Shown here piece by piece: positions 25,096-32,240 of a DNA stretch of 64,000 nucleotides. The stretch spans positions 87,871-151,870 of the forward strand of contig LDXR01000005.1 in the NCBI GenBank assembly GCA_001443495.1. Reading direction: 5' to 3'. Each line of letters opens with the position of its first letter. Positions within the stretch are counted from its first letter, which is position 1. A model generated the notes under the pieces. It had not been told where the DNA came from and ran no database searches. It saw nothing but the letters and a program-made list of their open reading frames with translations. This stretch comes from a candidate division NC10 bacterium CSP1-5 (GTDB lineage: Bacteria; Methylomirabilota; Methylomirabilia; Methylomirabilales; CSP1-5). The translations under genes were made by a program, and so were the position numbers.

Positions 25096-25973
25096 GGGGT
25101 GGCCCTCCAGCTTTCGTCGACACGCTTCTGGAGACGTTGCGCCTCGCGACGGCCGAGATGCGCGAACCGCCGCTGGAGCGCGAGATATTCGCGCACCGGC
25201 CGACGCCGTTTCGGGCGGTAGCTGATCTTCATCCGCCCGTCCGTGATCTCGTAGAGCATCCACATCCCTGTCTCGACGGCCGCCCGTGTGACCTCGATGG
25301 TCTGGTCGTGGGGATAGCCCCAAGCGATGGGACACGGGCTGAGCACGTGCAGATACCGAAACCCCCGGACGCGGGCGGCGCGCTTGAGCTTCGCCCGGTA
25401 GTCCGCAAGATGCGAGACCGCGGCCGTCGCGACGTAGGGGACGCCGTGCGCGGCCATGATGCGGGGTGCATCCTTCTTCAGTGTGGGGACGCCTCCCGGC
25501 GTGGTCGGCGTGCGGGCCCTGACCGGCGAGCTGGAGGTGGCCTGCCCCTGCGTGTTCATCGCGACTTCGTTGTCGTAGCAGATGTAGAGGATGTTTTCGT
25601 TGCGACTCGCGGCCCCCGACAGGGCCTGGAAGCCGATGTCGAGCGTCCCGGAGTCCCCGGCAAAGCAGACGACCTGCACGTCCCGCATGCCGCGCGCATC
25701 ATAGGCATGCCGCAGCCCGGTCGCCGCGGCCGGCGCGCTTTCGAAAATCCAGTGGACGAAGGGGACTGCCCACGAGGCGTTGGTATAGGAGAGGCTGAAG
25801 GTGGCCGCGCAACTCGCCGGGCATATCACGGCCATCTTCGGCCCGAGCAGCTCGGCCAACAGATCGGCCGCGGGGAGGGCTCCGCAGCCCTCGCACGCGG
25901 TCCCCTTCATCACCGGCGGCAGGCTGAAGCGCCGCGAGCGGGGGATCGTCGGCAGTGGTGCGGGTCGGCCCAT
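25092..25973 (-). CDS. 2-oxoacid:acceptor oxidoreductase, beta subunit (TPP-binding)
   Basis: 293 residues. The cluster-binding GTACEGCGALPAADLL near residue 25, CPASCAATF, and the TPP/Mg2+ site FAGDSGTLDIGFQALSGAASRNENILYICYDNEVAMNTQGQ (residues about 103-145) are typical for PorB. A second Cys group (VLSPCPIAWGYPHDQ) holds the fourth cluster ligand. The enzyme decarboxylates a 2-oxoacid to acyl-CoA and reduces ferredoxin. It is 12 bases after the alpha gene. Confidence 0.92.
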   Translation of the reverse strand: MGRPAPLPTIPRSRRFSLPPVMKGTACEGCGALPAADLLAELLGPKMAVICPASCAATFSLSYTNASWAVPFVHWIFESAPAAATGLRHAYDARGMRDVQVVCFAGDSGTLDIGFQALSGAASRNENILYICYDNEVAMNTQGQATSSSPVRARTPTTPGGVPTLKKDAPRIMAAHGVPYVATAAVSHLADYRAKLKRAARVRGFRYLHVLSPCPIAWGYPHDQTIEVTRAAVETGMWMLYEITDGRMKISYRPKRRRPVREYLALQRRFAHLGRREAQRLQKRVDESWRATP

Positions 25974-25985
25974 GGCGGTTTCTCC

Positions 25986-27215
25986 CTAGCCGGCCCGCGC
26001 CAGGGGGCGGGCTTGCGGTGACTCGTCGCGCACGCGCGCCCGGTCGAGGCCGAGCCACTCGATGGCGTCGTCCCTCTTATCAAACGGCGGCTCCCCCTTG
26101 AGTGCCCTCCGCGCGACCTCCTTGATCTGTCGGACGGTCACGTCGCGGCCGCCGAGGCCGGCGATAACGCCCACGACTCGGGGCGGGCCGGCAGTGCCGT
26201 AGAGCGCCGACCGAACCTCGTCGTACAGGACCCCGTGACTCCCGGCGGCGCAGTTTCGGTCGATGGCGATGACCAGCTCGGCTTCTCCGAGCGCCTTCCG
26301 AATGGCCTCGGCCGGAAAAGGCCGGTAGGCGCGGACCCTGAGGAGGCCGACGGAGAGCCCCTCGGCCTTGAGCTCGCGCACCGCCCGGCGCGCCGTCTTG
26401 GCGATCGAGCCCATGGACACGATCACAGAGCGGCCCACGGGTTCCGTCGTCTCGATCAGTCCCCGGGGGCGGCCTCCGAACGCCTCGGCGTACGCCCTAC
26501 CCACTTCGGGGATGACGGCAAGTGCCGCTTCCATTGCCTGATGCTCGACGAATTTAAACTCCGTATACCACTCGGGGGGCGTAGGTGGGTTCAGCGAGCG
26601 CGGCACTGCCGGATCGAGCAATGCCTCAACGTGGACTCCGCTGAGAAATCGGTCCACCGCCTTGGCCTCCGGAACCACAACCCCCTCGGCGGTGTTCGAG
26701 TGGATGAAGGACTCGTAGCAGAGCATCCCGGGCAGGCGGACCCGCGGGTCCGCGCAGATCCTGAAGAGCTGGATGGTCGTCTCGAGAATCTCCTGCGCGT
26801 CCTCGCAGAAGAGCTGGAGCCAGCCGGCGCGGTTCACGGCCAGGGCATCATTGTGGTCCGCGTACCGGCTATGGGGGACCGAAATGGCGCGATTGACCAC
26901 CGCCATCACGATAGGGCAGCGGCTGCCCGAGGCGGTGTAGAGGTGCTCGGCCATGAAGAGGAGCCCCTGGGAATTGGTCGCCGTGAAGACCCGCGCCCCG
27001 CCGAGGGAGGCCCCCACGGCCGCGGCCATGGCGGCGTAGTCCGACTCCATGTTGAGAAATTCGGCCCTCAGCAGGCCCTTCTCGACATCCCGGGCGATAA
27101 TCTCGAGCATGGGAGACTGGGGGGTAATGGGATAGGTGGGAATCACCTGAGGCTTCGACACGCGGACCGCCCGGGCCGCCGCCTCGTTGCCGGTGAGGAG
27201 CTCTGTGCGGCTCAT
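25986..27215 (-). CDS. 2-oxoacid:acceptor oxidoreductase, alpha subunit
   Basis: 409 residues, PorA type. Seen: LLTGNEAAARAVRVSKPQVIPTYPITPQSPMLE, the TPP-activating Glu region LNMESDYAAMAAAVGASLGGARVFTATNSQGLLFMAE and VSMGSIAKTARRAVRELKAEGLSVGLLRVRAYRPFP. The substrate-binding Thr of pyruvate enzymes (TYPITPQSP) is kept, so small 2-oxoacids are plausible. Its ATG overlaps the regulator's stop by 4 bases, so regulator and enzyme are made from one message. Confidence 0.93.
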   Translation of the reverse strand: MSRTELLTGNEAAARAVRVSKPQVIPTYPITPQSPMLEIIARDVEKGLLRAEFLNMESDYAAMAAAVGASLGGARVFTATNSQGLLFMAEHLYTASGSRCPIVMAVVNRAISVPHSRYADHNDALAVNRAGWLQLFCEDAQEILETTIQLFRICADPRVRLPGMLCYESFIHSNTAEGVVVPEAKAVDRFLSGVHVEALLDPAVPRSLNPPTPPEWYTEFKFVEHQAMEAALAVIPEVGRAYAEAFGGRPRGLIETTEPVGRSVIVSMGSIAKTARRAVRELKAEGLSVGLLRVRAYRPFPAEAIRKALGEAELVIAIDRNCAAGSHGVLYDEVRSALYGTAGPPRVVGVIAGLGGRDVTVRQIKEVARRALKGEPPFDKRDDAIEWLGLDRARVRDESPQARPLARAG

Positions 27216-27892
27216 GGCGTCTCGTTCCTCCTCGTCTCCCCTCGACTCTTGAGATGCGCGAGCACGGTCTCCTTCTTCCGGAGGACGTGCTCGACGATCA
27301 GCCGTTCGGCCCGCGCCGGATCCCGGTCCTTGATCGCCTGGAGAATCGCCCGATGCTCCTGTAACCAGGCCTTTCGGGCCCGGCCCACCTCAAGCGTGAT
27401 CCGGCGGTAGCGCAGGATCTTGTCGTGAATCGCCTGGAGGAGCTGCTGGAGCTGCGCGCTTCCGCTCAAGACGTTGAGCCCGTCGTGAAACCGCGTGTTC
27501 CACTCCAGGAGTCGCTCGGGCGCCTCCCCGTCCAACGTAGTTTCCGACCGGTTCAAGATCCCTTCGAGCAGTGCGATCCCCTCAGGCGCTGCCCGCTCGG
27601 CCGCCAGGCGCGCCGCCAAGCCCTCCAGCACCGCCCGGATCCGAAAGGTCTCTTCCACCTCCTCGGGCGACATCGCGCTCACGAGCAGGCTGCTCCCGGG
27701 GCCTTTGGAGAGAAACCCCTCGGCCTCGAGCTTTCTAAGTGCCTCCCGGACCGGGGTCCGGCTGATTCCCAGCCGGCCCGCCAACTCGGTCTCCACAACC
27801 CGATTCCCGGGCGAAAGCTCTCCCTGGACGATAGCCCGACGGAGGGCGTCGTAGACCTCTTCGCGGAGCGGTCGGTGAACCCGGATCTTCAT
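27212..27892 (-). CDS. GntR family (FCD) transcriptional regulator
   Basis: 226 residues from the ATG at 27892 (AAAGG 7 bases upstream). Residues 1-70 form a winged helix-turn-helix (PLREEVYDALRRAIVQGELSPGN, ELAGRLGISRTPVREALRKLEAEGFL). Residues 90-215 are an all-helical FCD ligand domain with the metal-type His/Asp pattern (FHDGLNVLSGS, EHRAILQAIKDRD). It is the first gene of the catabolic operon and has a promoter with overlapping GTATAC palindromes, so self-regulation is likely. The inducer would be the transported acid or a breakdown product. Confidence 0.92.
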   Translation of the reverse strand: MKIRVHRPLREEVYDALRRAIVQGELSPGNRVVETELAGRLGISRTPVREALRKLEAEGFLSKGPGSSLLVSAMSPEEVEETFRIRAVLEGLAARLAAERAAPEGIALLEGILNRSETTLDGEAPERLLEWNTRFHDGLNVLSGSAQLQQLLQAIHDKILRYRRITLEVGRARKAWLQEHRAILQAIKDRDPARAERLIVEHVLRKKETVLAHLKSRGETRRNETP

Positions 27893-27914
27893 GGAGGGCC
27901 TTTCATAGAGACGG

Positions 27915-27951
27915 TTGTACACTGTATACGGTATACAAATTTGCTTGTCAA
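27915..27951 (-). promoter_or_regulatory. Promoter and probable GntR operator of the catabolic operon
   Basis: On the minus strand TTGACA (27951-27946), a 17-base spacer and TATACA (27928-27923). Two GTATAC palindromes (27924-27929 and 27931-27936) and a related GTAC (27917-27920) overlap the -10 and spacer. GT-N-TAC palindromes such as TTGTATACAA are classical FCD-GntR targets, so binding there would block the polymerase. Confidence 0.8.
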
Positions 27952-28108
27952 TCCAGATACTCGGCTGGCCTCTGGAGCCCTGAGGGGGGTGTGGAAGGCG
28001 CACGATTGCCGGACACTTGACGGGCATTTTTCGATACCCCGAACGCCATAGTAGGTTACGGATCGAGAAGGATCAATTGAAAATCAGGACTTTAAGCTTG
28101 GCAGAGAT

Positions 28109-28126
28109 TTGGCACAAAGCTTGCTA
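28109..28126 (+). promoter_or_regulatory. Sigma-54 promoter upstream of a gene-free region
   Basis: TTGGCACAAAGCTTGCTA matches the sigma-54 consensus YTGGCACR-N4-TTGCW at all fixed positions, with the -24 GG and -12 GC at correct spacing. The start would be near 28136. No protein gene follows on this strand for more than 1.2 kb. Confidence 0.7.
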
Positions 28127-28135
28127 GTCTAACAG

Positions 28136-28226
28136 TGTCAAGAAGGGGAAACCAAAGCCTCTCTCCTTCTGCTAGGGCCTCGGGGGCGGGCCTTTGACCC
28201 ATAAGGGAGCCCTCATTATTTATTTC
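28136..28226 (+). ncRNA. Candidate sigma-54-dependent small RNA (about 90 nt)
   Basis: From the predicted start a hairpin forms with AGAAGG (28141-28146) and CCTTCT (28165-28170). A second GC-rich stem follows (GGGC at 28188-28191 with GCCC at 28209-28212) and then the T-rich TCATTATTTATTTC (28213-28226), like a factor-independent terminator. There is no start codon with a ribosome-binding site inside. The call rests on promoter plus fold; no known family was recognised. Confidence 0.45.
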
Positions 28227-28333
28227 AATCATCTCTATGATCTGTTCTCCACCTGATCCTGCCCTCCTTTCCGCCTGAACTCACCACTTTAGTTTGCACT
28301 GAGCTCCTCCAAGAACCGGTTCGCGTCTCACCG

Positions 28334-28440
28334 AAAAGAAAAAGCCCCGATGGAGCCTGCGGTCGGTTCAAAAGCAGCCGGGCCGCCCCGCCGGTGAAAG
28401 CGGGACCATCGGAGCCGGTGGTGCCTGGGCCTTCCAGGCA
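28334..28440 (-). ncRNA. Candidate structured RNA with terminator-like end (minus strand)
   Basis: Read on the minus strand: a perfect hairpin TGCCTGG-N5-CCAGGCA (28440-28422), then a long-range stem CTCCGATGG (28414-28406) with CCATCGGGG (28353-28345). The long stem encloses two further GC hairpins and is followed at once by TTTTTCTTTT (28343-28334). The closed multi-branch shape with a T-run suggests the 3' end of a structured RNA. No family was recognised and no promoter was identified. Confidence 0.4.
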
Positions 28441-28500
28441 GCCAACCTAGTCTTACGGGTGCGCTGGCCTAGGAGGCCACCACCTCACAGATCACCATCA

Positions 28501-28764
28501 TTATCTCCACGACTGGACCACCTCCTCTCTCGGCGCATCCACCATCACGGGCCCAGTACCCGCCAGCCCGAAGCCGACCGCCGAAATCGACCCCGAACCT
28601 GGTCCGCCCTTGGCCTGCCCCATTACAGGCGAGGACGCGAGGGGGCCTGTGTCGACCCCGACCAAGGTGTTATGGTAGCCGCCTTCCTCCAGTCTGTCTA
28701 GCAATTCTTGCTTTGTCCCGCCAGCCGTAGCCCCACCCCGCCGTCCCCGCGTATAGCTGGGCAC
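28501..28764 (-). CDS. Doubtful small reading frame (87 aa)
   Basis: A GTG-started frame in the long gap between the GntR gene and the next minus-strand gene. The product begins MPSYTRGRRGG and includes QELLDRLEEGGYHNTLVG. No family was recognised, and the ribosome-binding site is poor (AGAGAG). It lies just upstream, on the same strand, of the structured RNA at 28334-28440, so it may be part of that transcript or a decayed gene. The remainder of 28240-28800 shows nothing else I can name. Confidence 0.2.
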   Translation of the reverse strand: MPSYTRGRRGGATAGGTKQELLDRLEEGGYHNTLVGVDTGPLASSPVMGQAKGGPGSGSISAVGFGLAGTGPVMVDAPREEVVQSWR

Positions 28765-28804
28765 TCTCTCTTGAGGTTTGCCTCAGCGTCCCTCTCATCG
28801 GGCG

Positions 28805-29308
28805 TTAGTCGGAGAGTTCGCGATCGAGGATCTCGTGCAGGAAGCGATCGATCGAGACGGGATAGAACTTGACGTCTGGTGAGAGGATCAGGCCGGTGTC
28901 CCAGATCTCGCGCCGCGCCAGTTCGTCGAGGATCCGCTCGATGCGCGCTTCCGGGTCCCCCTCGGCGGGACGGATGGTGAGTTCCTCGCTCTCGATGACC
29001 GCGTGCCGGCGAGCGGGGTAGCGGAAGGCAAACACCCGCCCCACCAGCGTCCGGTCCATCAGCTCGGAGTCCCCGAACACCTCCCCGTAGGTCTGCCCCT
29101 CGCCTCCCGGCCGGACCACCAGACGCGGCGAGACGCGGATCGTGCCCCGCACCTCGACGGCGCCCCGTTCCATCTCTACGTCTGGCCCCACCAGGATGTA
29201 GGGCAGCACGTGGTACCCGACCACGATGCCGGTGATGGGCCTCCGCAAGACTCGCGTCCGCTCAAAGATTCCACGGAGGAACATTGGATCATACGGACGG
29301 TCAAACAT
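28805..29308 (-). CDS. Hypothetical protein (167 aa)
   Basis: The start is uncertain; I chose the ATG at 29308 (MFDRPYDPMFLRGIFERTRVL) because the 25 codons upstream look non-coding. The protein is soluble and mixed alpha/beta, with ITGIVVGYHVLPYILVGPD, a beta-rich middle (VEVRGTIRVSPRLVV), and a C-terminal helical part ending in DRFLHEILDRELSD. No catalytic motif is visible and I do not recognise the family. It is divergent from a membrane-protein gene 75 bases away. Confidence 0.55.
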   Translation of the reverse strand: MFDRPYDPMFLRGIFERTRVLRRPITGIVVGYHVLPYILVGPDVEMERGAVEVRGTIRVSPRLVVRPGGEGQTYGEVFGDSELMDRTLVGRVFAFRYPARRHAVIESEELTIRPAEGDPEARIERILDELARREIWDTGLILSPDVKFYPVSIDRFLHEILDRELSD

Positions 29309-29382
29309 ACGATTCCGCGATCCCCAGCGAGAAGACCAGGATGCCAACCGGGATGGTCCTGGGCGAGAACAAGGAGACGTCA

Positions 29383-29901
29383 ATGGGCATTATGCATAGC
29401 TTTCCGAAACGCGTCAAGGTATCGCCACGAGAGATTGCGGAATGTCTGCGGGTGCATTATGCTATCGTCAGTCGGAAGGGACCTGGATCCGCGGAGAGGG
29501 GCGCGTACGCCGGAGATACCTTGCTGGCGATGCCTAGAGAAAGGCGTGTGGGTTTCCGAGACTTAGCCGCCCTCGTGTTGTTGCTCGCCTTCGTGTTCGT
29601 TTTTGGGATGACCGTTATGTTGCTCTTCGGCTTCACGATCGCGCCACTGCTGCTCGGTGCACCTGGCCGGCCGGTTTCCCACGGCATCGAGATCTCATTA
29701 TTCCTTATGATGGTAGTGACTAGCTTCCCTGTCGGAGGACTCATCGGCGGCCTGATTTGGGTTGCCATCATGGGACTCCTGCTACCGCGTGACAGAGTCC
29801 TCAGGTTGCTTTACCTCGGTCCCCAGCTACCCGTGTTGACGGAATTGTGCGTCGACGTTCTCGATGCGGTGAGCGGACATAGGAGGAGGTCCGCCACGTG
29901 A
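29383..29901 (+). CDS. Hypothetical membrane protein (172 aa)
   Basis: Start at 29383, because AAGGAG lies 6 bases upstream. A basic N-terminal part (residues 1-55) is followed by two long membrane segments (LAALVLLLAFVFVFGMTVMLLFGF and EISLFLMMVVTSFPVGGLIGGLIWVAIMGLLL) with a short loop, then an amphipathic C-terminus. No family was recognised. Its stop overlaps the start of the next gene as GTGA, so the two are coupled. Confidence 0.65.
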   Translation: MGIMHSFPKRVKVSPREIAECLRVHYAIVSRKGPGSAERGAYAGDTLLAMPRERRVGFRDLAALVLLLAFVFVFGMTVMLLFGFTIAPLLLGAPGRPVSHGIEISLFLMMVVTSFPVGGLIGGLIWVAIMGLLLPRDRVLRLLYLGPQLPVLTELCVDVLDAVSGHRRRSAT

Positions 29902-30593
29902 TCGAACGCGCCGCATCGATGAGCCGGCACACGGAGGTGTTGGAATCGCAGTGGCAGAGGACCCGGGCTATGGGACGAAGATGGGGAATTGTCCTCGTCA
30001 CCGGTGTGAGCGCGGTCCTGGCTGCCTGCGCGACTGCCCATAAGCCTCCAGAGGCCTATCTCTCTCAGTACGATGTGATGAACCCGCAGCCGGCCCAATT
30101 CCCCGTCTGCTATGGTTTCGGATGCCAACAATCAAAGACCGTTCGCCTTACCGATCAGCAATGGGGGGACGTAGGGGCGTTTTTCAACCCGCGCCCGACC
30201 GATGCCGAAAGCGAGCGTGCCCAGGTGGCCAAGGCGGTTGCGTTGCTAGAGAGCATCGTCGGCCCTCAGGCGAATACGTCCGGCGATCGGGGCCGCAACA
30301 CCATCCCACCAGACGAATCGCCTCAGCTCGACTGCATCGACGAAACGGTTAACACCACCACCTTCCTCCTCATGATGCAAGAGGCCGGTCTCATCACCTG
30401 GCACCGGGTCCGCTTTCCGGAGCATCGGGGATTCGCCGACCTCCTGTGGCCTCACAACACGGCAGTCTTGGCAGAAAGTGCCACGGAGAGCGCCTTCGCC
30501 GTTGATTCCTGGTTCTTCGACAACGGACACCCGCCCGAAATCGTTCCCCTGGCAGTATGGAAAGAGGGATACGAGCCCGGAGAGATGAAATGA
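29898..30593 (+). CDS. Hypothetical lipoprotein (up to 231 aa)
   Basis: A GTG at 29898 overlaps the stop of the previous gene (GTGA). An inner ATG at 29970 would place a compact lipoprotein signal (MGRRWGIVLVTGVSAVLAAC, lipobox LAAC) right at the N-terminus and may be the true start. The mature part has two Cys in FPVCYGFGCQQ and a long soluble domain (ERAQVAKAVALLESIVG, DCIDETVNTTTFLLMMQEAGLI). No family was recognised; a membrane-attached envelope protein. Confidence 0.6.
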   Translation: MIERAASMSRHTEVLESQWQRTRAMGRRWGIVLVTGVSAVLAACATAHKPPEAYLSQYDVMNPQPAQFPVCYGFGCQQSKTVRLTDQQWGDVGAFFNPRPTDAESERAQVAKAVALLESIVGPQANTSGDRGRNTIPPDESPQLDCIDETVNTTTFLLMMQEAGLITWHRVRFPEHRGFADLLWPHNTAVLAESATESAFAVDSWFFDNGHPPEIVPLAVWKEGYEPGEMK

Positions 30594-30637
30594 AGAGAGG
30601 GGGATTCGGGTGTCCGCGATGACGAGCCACCCCATTT

Positions 30638-30653
30638 AGGCCCGGGAATTGCA
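30638..30653 (+). promoter_or_regulatory. Weak sigma-54-like site
   Basis: AGGCCCGGGAATTGCA has GG and GC at the correct 12-base distance and TTGCA, but the -24 box is GGCCC rather than GGCAC. It would start transcription near 30664, upstream of the gene at 30742. Weaker than the other four sigma-54 sites in the window. Confidence 0.3.
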
Positions 30654-30741
30654 CTGCCCCTGATCCGTGGGGAGGTGCCCAGGTCCCGTTGGACCGTCAG
30701 GCGTACAATGCCGGTCCTCGGAGCAGACGGAAGTCATCACG

Positions 30742-31221
30742 ATGAGTGAAGAGATAGTTCGGGCAGACAGATCGTATCGCAGGCAGTTTTTCACTTGGCA
30801 CGCTATCTTTATCGCGCTCGGTGCCGCGGTCATCGTATGGGGTCTCCCGTGGTTCGAGGAGTACCTCAGGCACGCAAATCCAAAGGTCGCAGCGGGGATT
30901 CTCAAGGGGTGGTTCATTTTTGCCTTTCTCAGTATGATTCCAATCGCCCTCTATATGCTGTTGCTCGGGCGGAAGGTGATCAAACACGAACGGATTCCGC
31001 TGCCAGGCGCAAAGGTCATCATCGACACCAGGCCGGTCGTGGGTCAAAAGGCGAGACTGCGAGGTCGAGTGCTGGTCGGTGTCTCGCTGCTTCTCATTGC
31101 CCTCGGTCTGTCCGGCGCTCTGTATACTCCCTTCATGCTGGACAAGATAACCAGTGAACAGGCGAGGATCAAGGGCCCTGCCCATTTGCTGCAGGAGACC
31201 GCTCTCCCGCGTCGCCCCTGA
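30742..31221 (+). CDS. Hypothetical membrane protein (159 aa)
   Basis: Start at the ATG at 30742 (MSEEIVRADRSYRRQFFTWHAIF); the upstream 25 codons look non-coding. Three membrane segments (about 16-36, 52-72, 108-128) are separated by basic loops (GRKVIKHERIPLPG). No family was recognised. It stands alone between a lipoprotein gene and an orphan gene. Confidence 0.6.
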   Translation: MSEEIVRADRSYRRQFFTWHAIFIALGAAVIVWGLPWFEEYLRHANPKVAAGILKGWFIFAFLSMIPIALYMLLLGRKVIKHERIPLPGAKVIIDTRPVVGQKARLRGRVLVGVSLLLIALGLSGALYTPFMLDKITSEQARIKGPAHLLQETALPRRP

Positions 31222-31284
31222 ACCTGGCGTTCAGCCGGGGCCAGTGCTAAGGTGCGAAATGCTCCCTGGGCAAACGGGGCTGTC

Positions 31285-32136
31285 ATGAAACTCAAGACGA
31301 GCCACAACGCTGCGAGAGAAAGACTGAATGAAATGATCGTCTCGGGGAACACCCTCCTCGACAAGGTCACCGGTGAGTATTATGCCGCAAAGACCGCCGA
31401 GGCTTTTTCTGAAGAGCACCACATACCGCAATGGAAGGAGCAGTATGTTGATTGGCTCCACAAGTGTCTCGGCTCTCTGCAGGACATATTCCCGACCCCC
31501 CAGCAAGCGATAACACTGCAGAACGCACAGGGGTCGGGATCTCTAAAGATGCATGTCAAATGGGCCAGTTTGACGGCAGACATCAAAGCAAAGCTGTCGA
31601 CCTTGGAAAGCACCATCAAATCGGTCGATGACTATTCGATAGAGATGACGGATGAACTGTTCATCGAGGACATTGATTCCTTCGCCAAGGCCCGGGACAT
31701 CAACCCGCGACAGGTAAAGCGGCTTTTGCCACTGAACCTGTCAGCAGATCAAGTCCGGACCTTCTTGGGGGAAATTCTCGGGGAACCCCTGCGGAGGTCC
31801 GACGATGGGGACGCCGCAACCGACATCTTTACGTCCACGGTAAGAACCGGCGGCGATCGCGCACGAACCGCCCTCCTACTCAAAGGGGCCACCACGAGGG
31901 GGAAGCTGACGCTCAAGAAATGCGGGAAGCGCGGCGAGCAGATCGCACGGCTCGTTGCCGTTCCCGCAGAACTTTACATGCTCCAGCACCTCGATCAGAT
32001 TGAGACCCCAGTTATCCGGGAATTGAAAACCAAGATCCAATCGCTGAATGGCGAAGGGAAGCAGTGCCGGATCTGCCTCGTGGACGGCATGGACACCGCT
32101 CGAATTCTCGTGGCGTACGGCAAGATCTCGCTGTAA
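31285..32136 (+). CDS. Protein of unknown function with conserved C-terminal domain (283 aa)
   Basis: Start at the ATG at 31285 (MKLKTSHNAARERLNEMI). The N-terminal 130 residues are helical. The C-terminal 120 residues have a pattern seen in many scattered hypothetical proteins (TALLLKGATTRGKLTLKK, KRGEQIARLVAVPAELYMLQHLDQI, ICLVDGMDTARILVAYGKI). The strand order and charged positions look nuclease-like, but I cannot assign a catalytic site. Composition is a little lower in GC than neighbours. Such orphan genes are often found in accessory or defence regions; this is inference. Confidence 0.6.
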   Translation: MKLKTSHNAARERLNEMIVSGNTLLDKVTGEYYAAKTAEAFSEEHHIPQWKEQYVDWLHKCLGSLQDIFPTPQQAITLQNAQGSGSLKMHVKWASLTADIKAKLSTLESTIKSVDDYSIEMTDELFIEDIDSFAKARDINPRQVKRLLPLNLSADQVRTFLGEILGEPLRRSDDGDAATDIFTSTVRTGGDRARTALLLKGATTRGKLTLKKCGKRGEQIARLVAVPAELYMLQHLDQIETPVIRELKTKIQSLNGEGKQCRICLVDGMDTARILVAYGKISL

Positions 32137-32240
32137 CGAGGAAAATCCTAAAATCCGCCTTGCAATTCTTGCTGCGGACGGCCCCCGGGTAGGACCGTGA
32201 ACGGCCGGCATACGAATGCGCCGCATATGTCGTGAGCCGA

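Noticed and set aside
28334..28440. tRNA (a GGTTCAAAA T-loop-like string near 28365 and a long closing stem)
   Set aside because: No T-arm stem, no anticodon arm and no CCA-side acceptor pairing in the right geometry.
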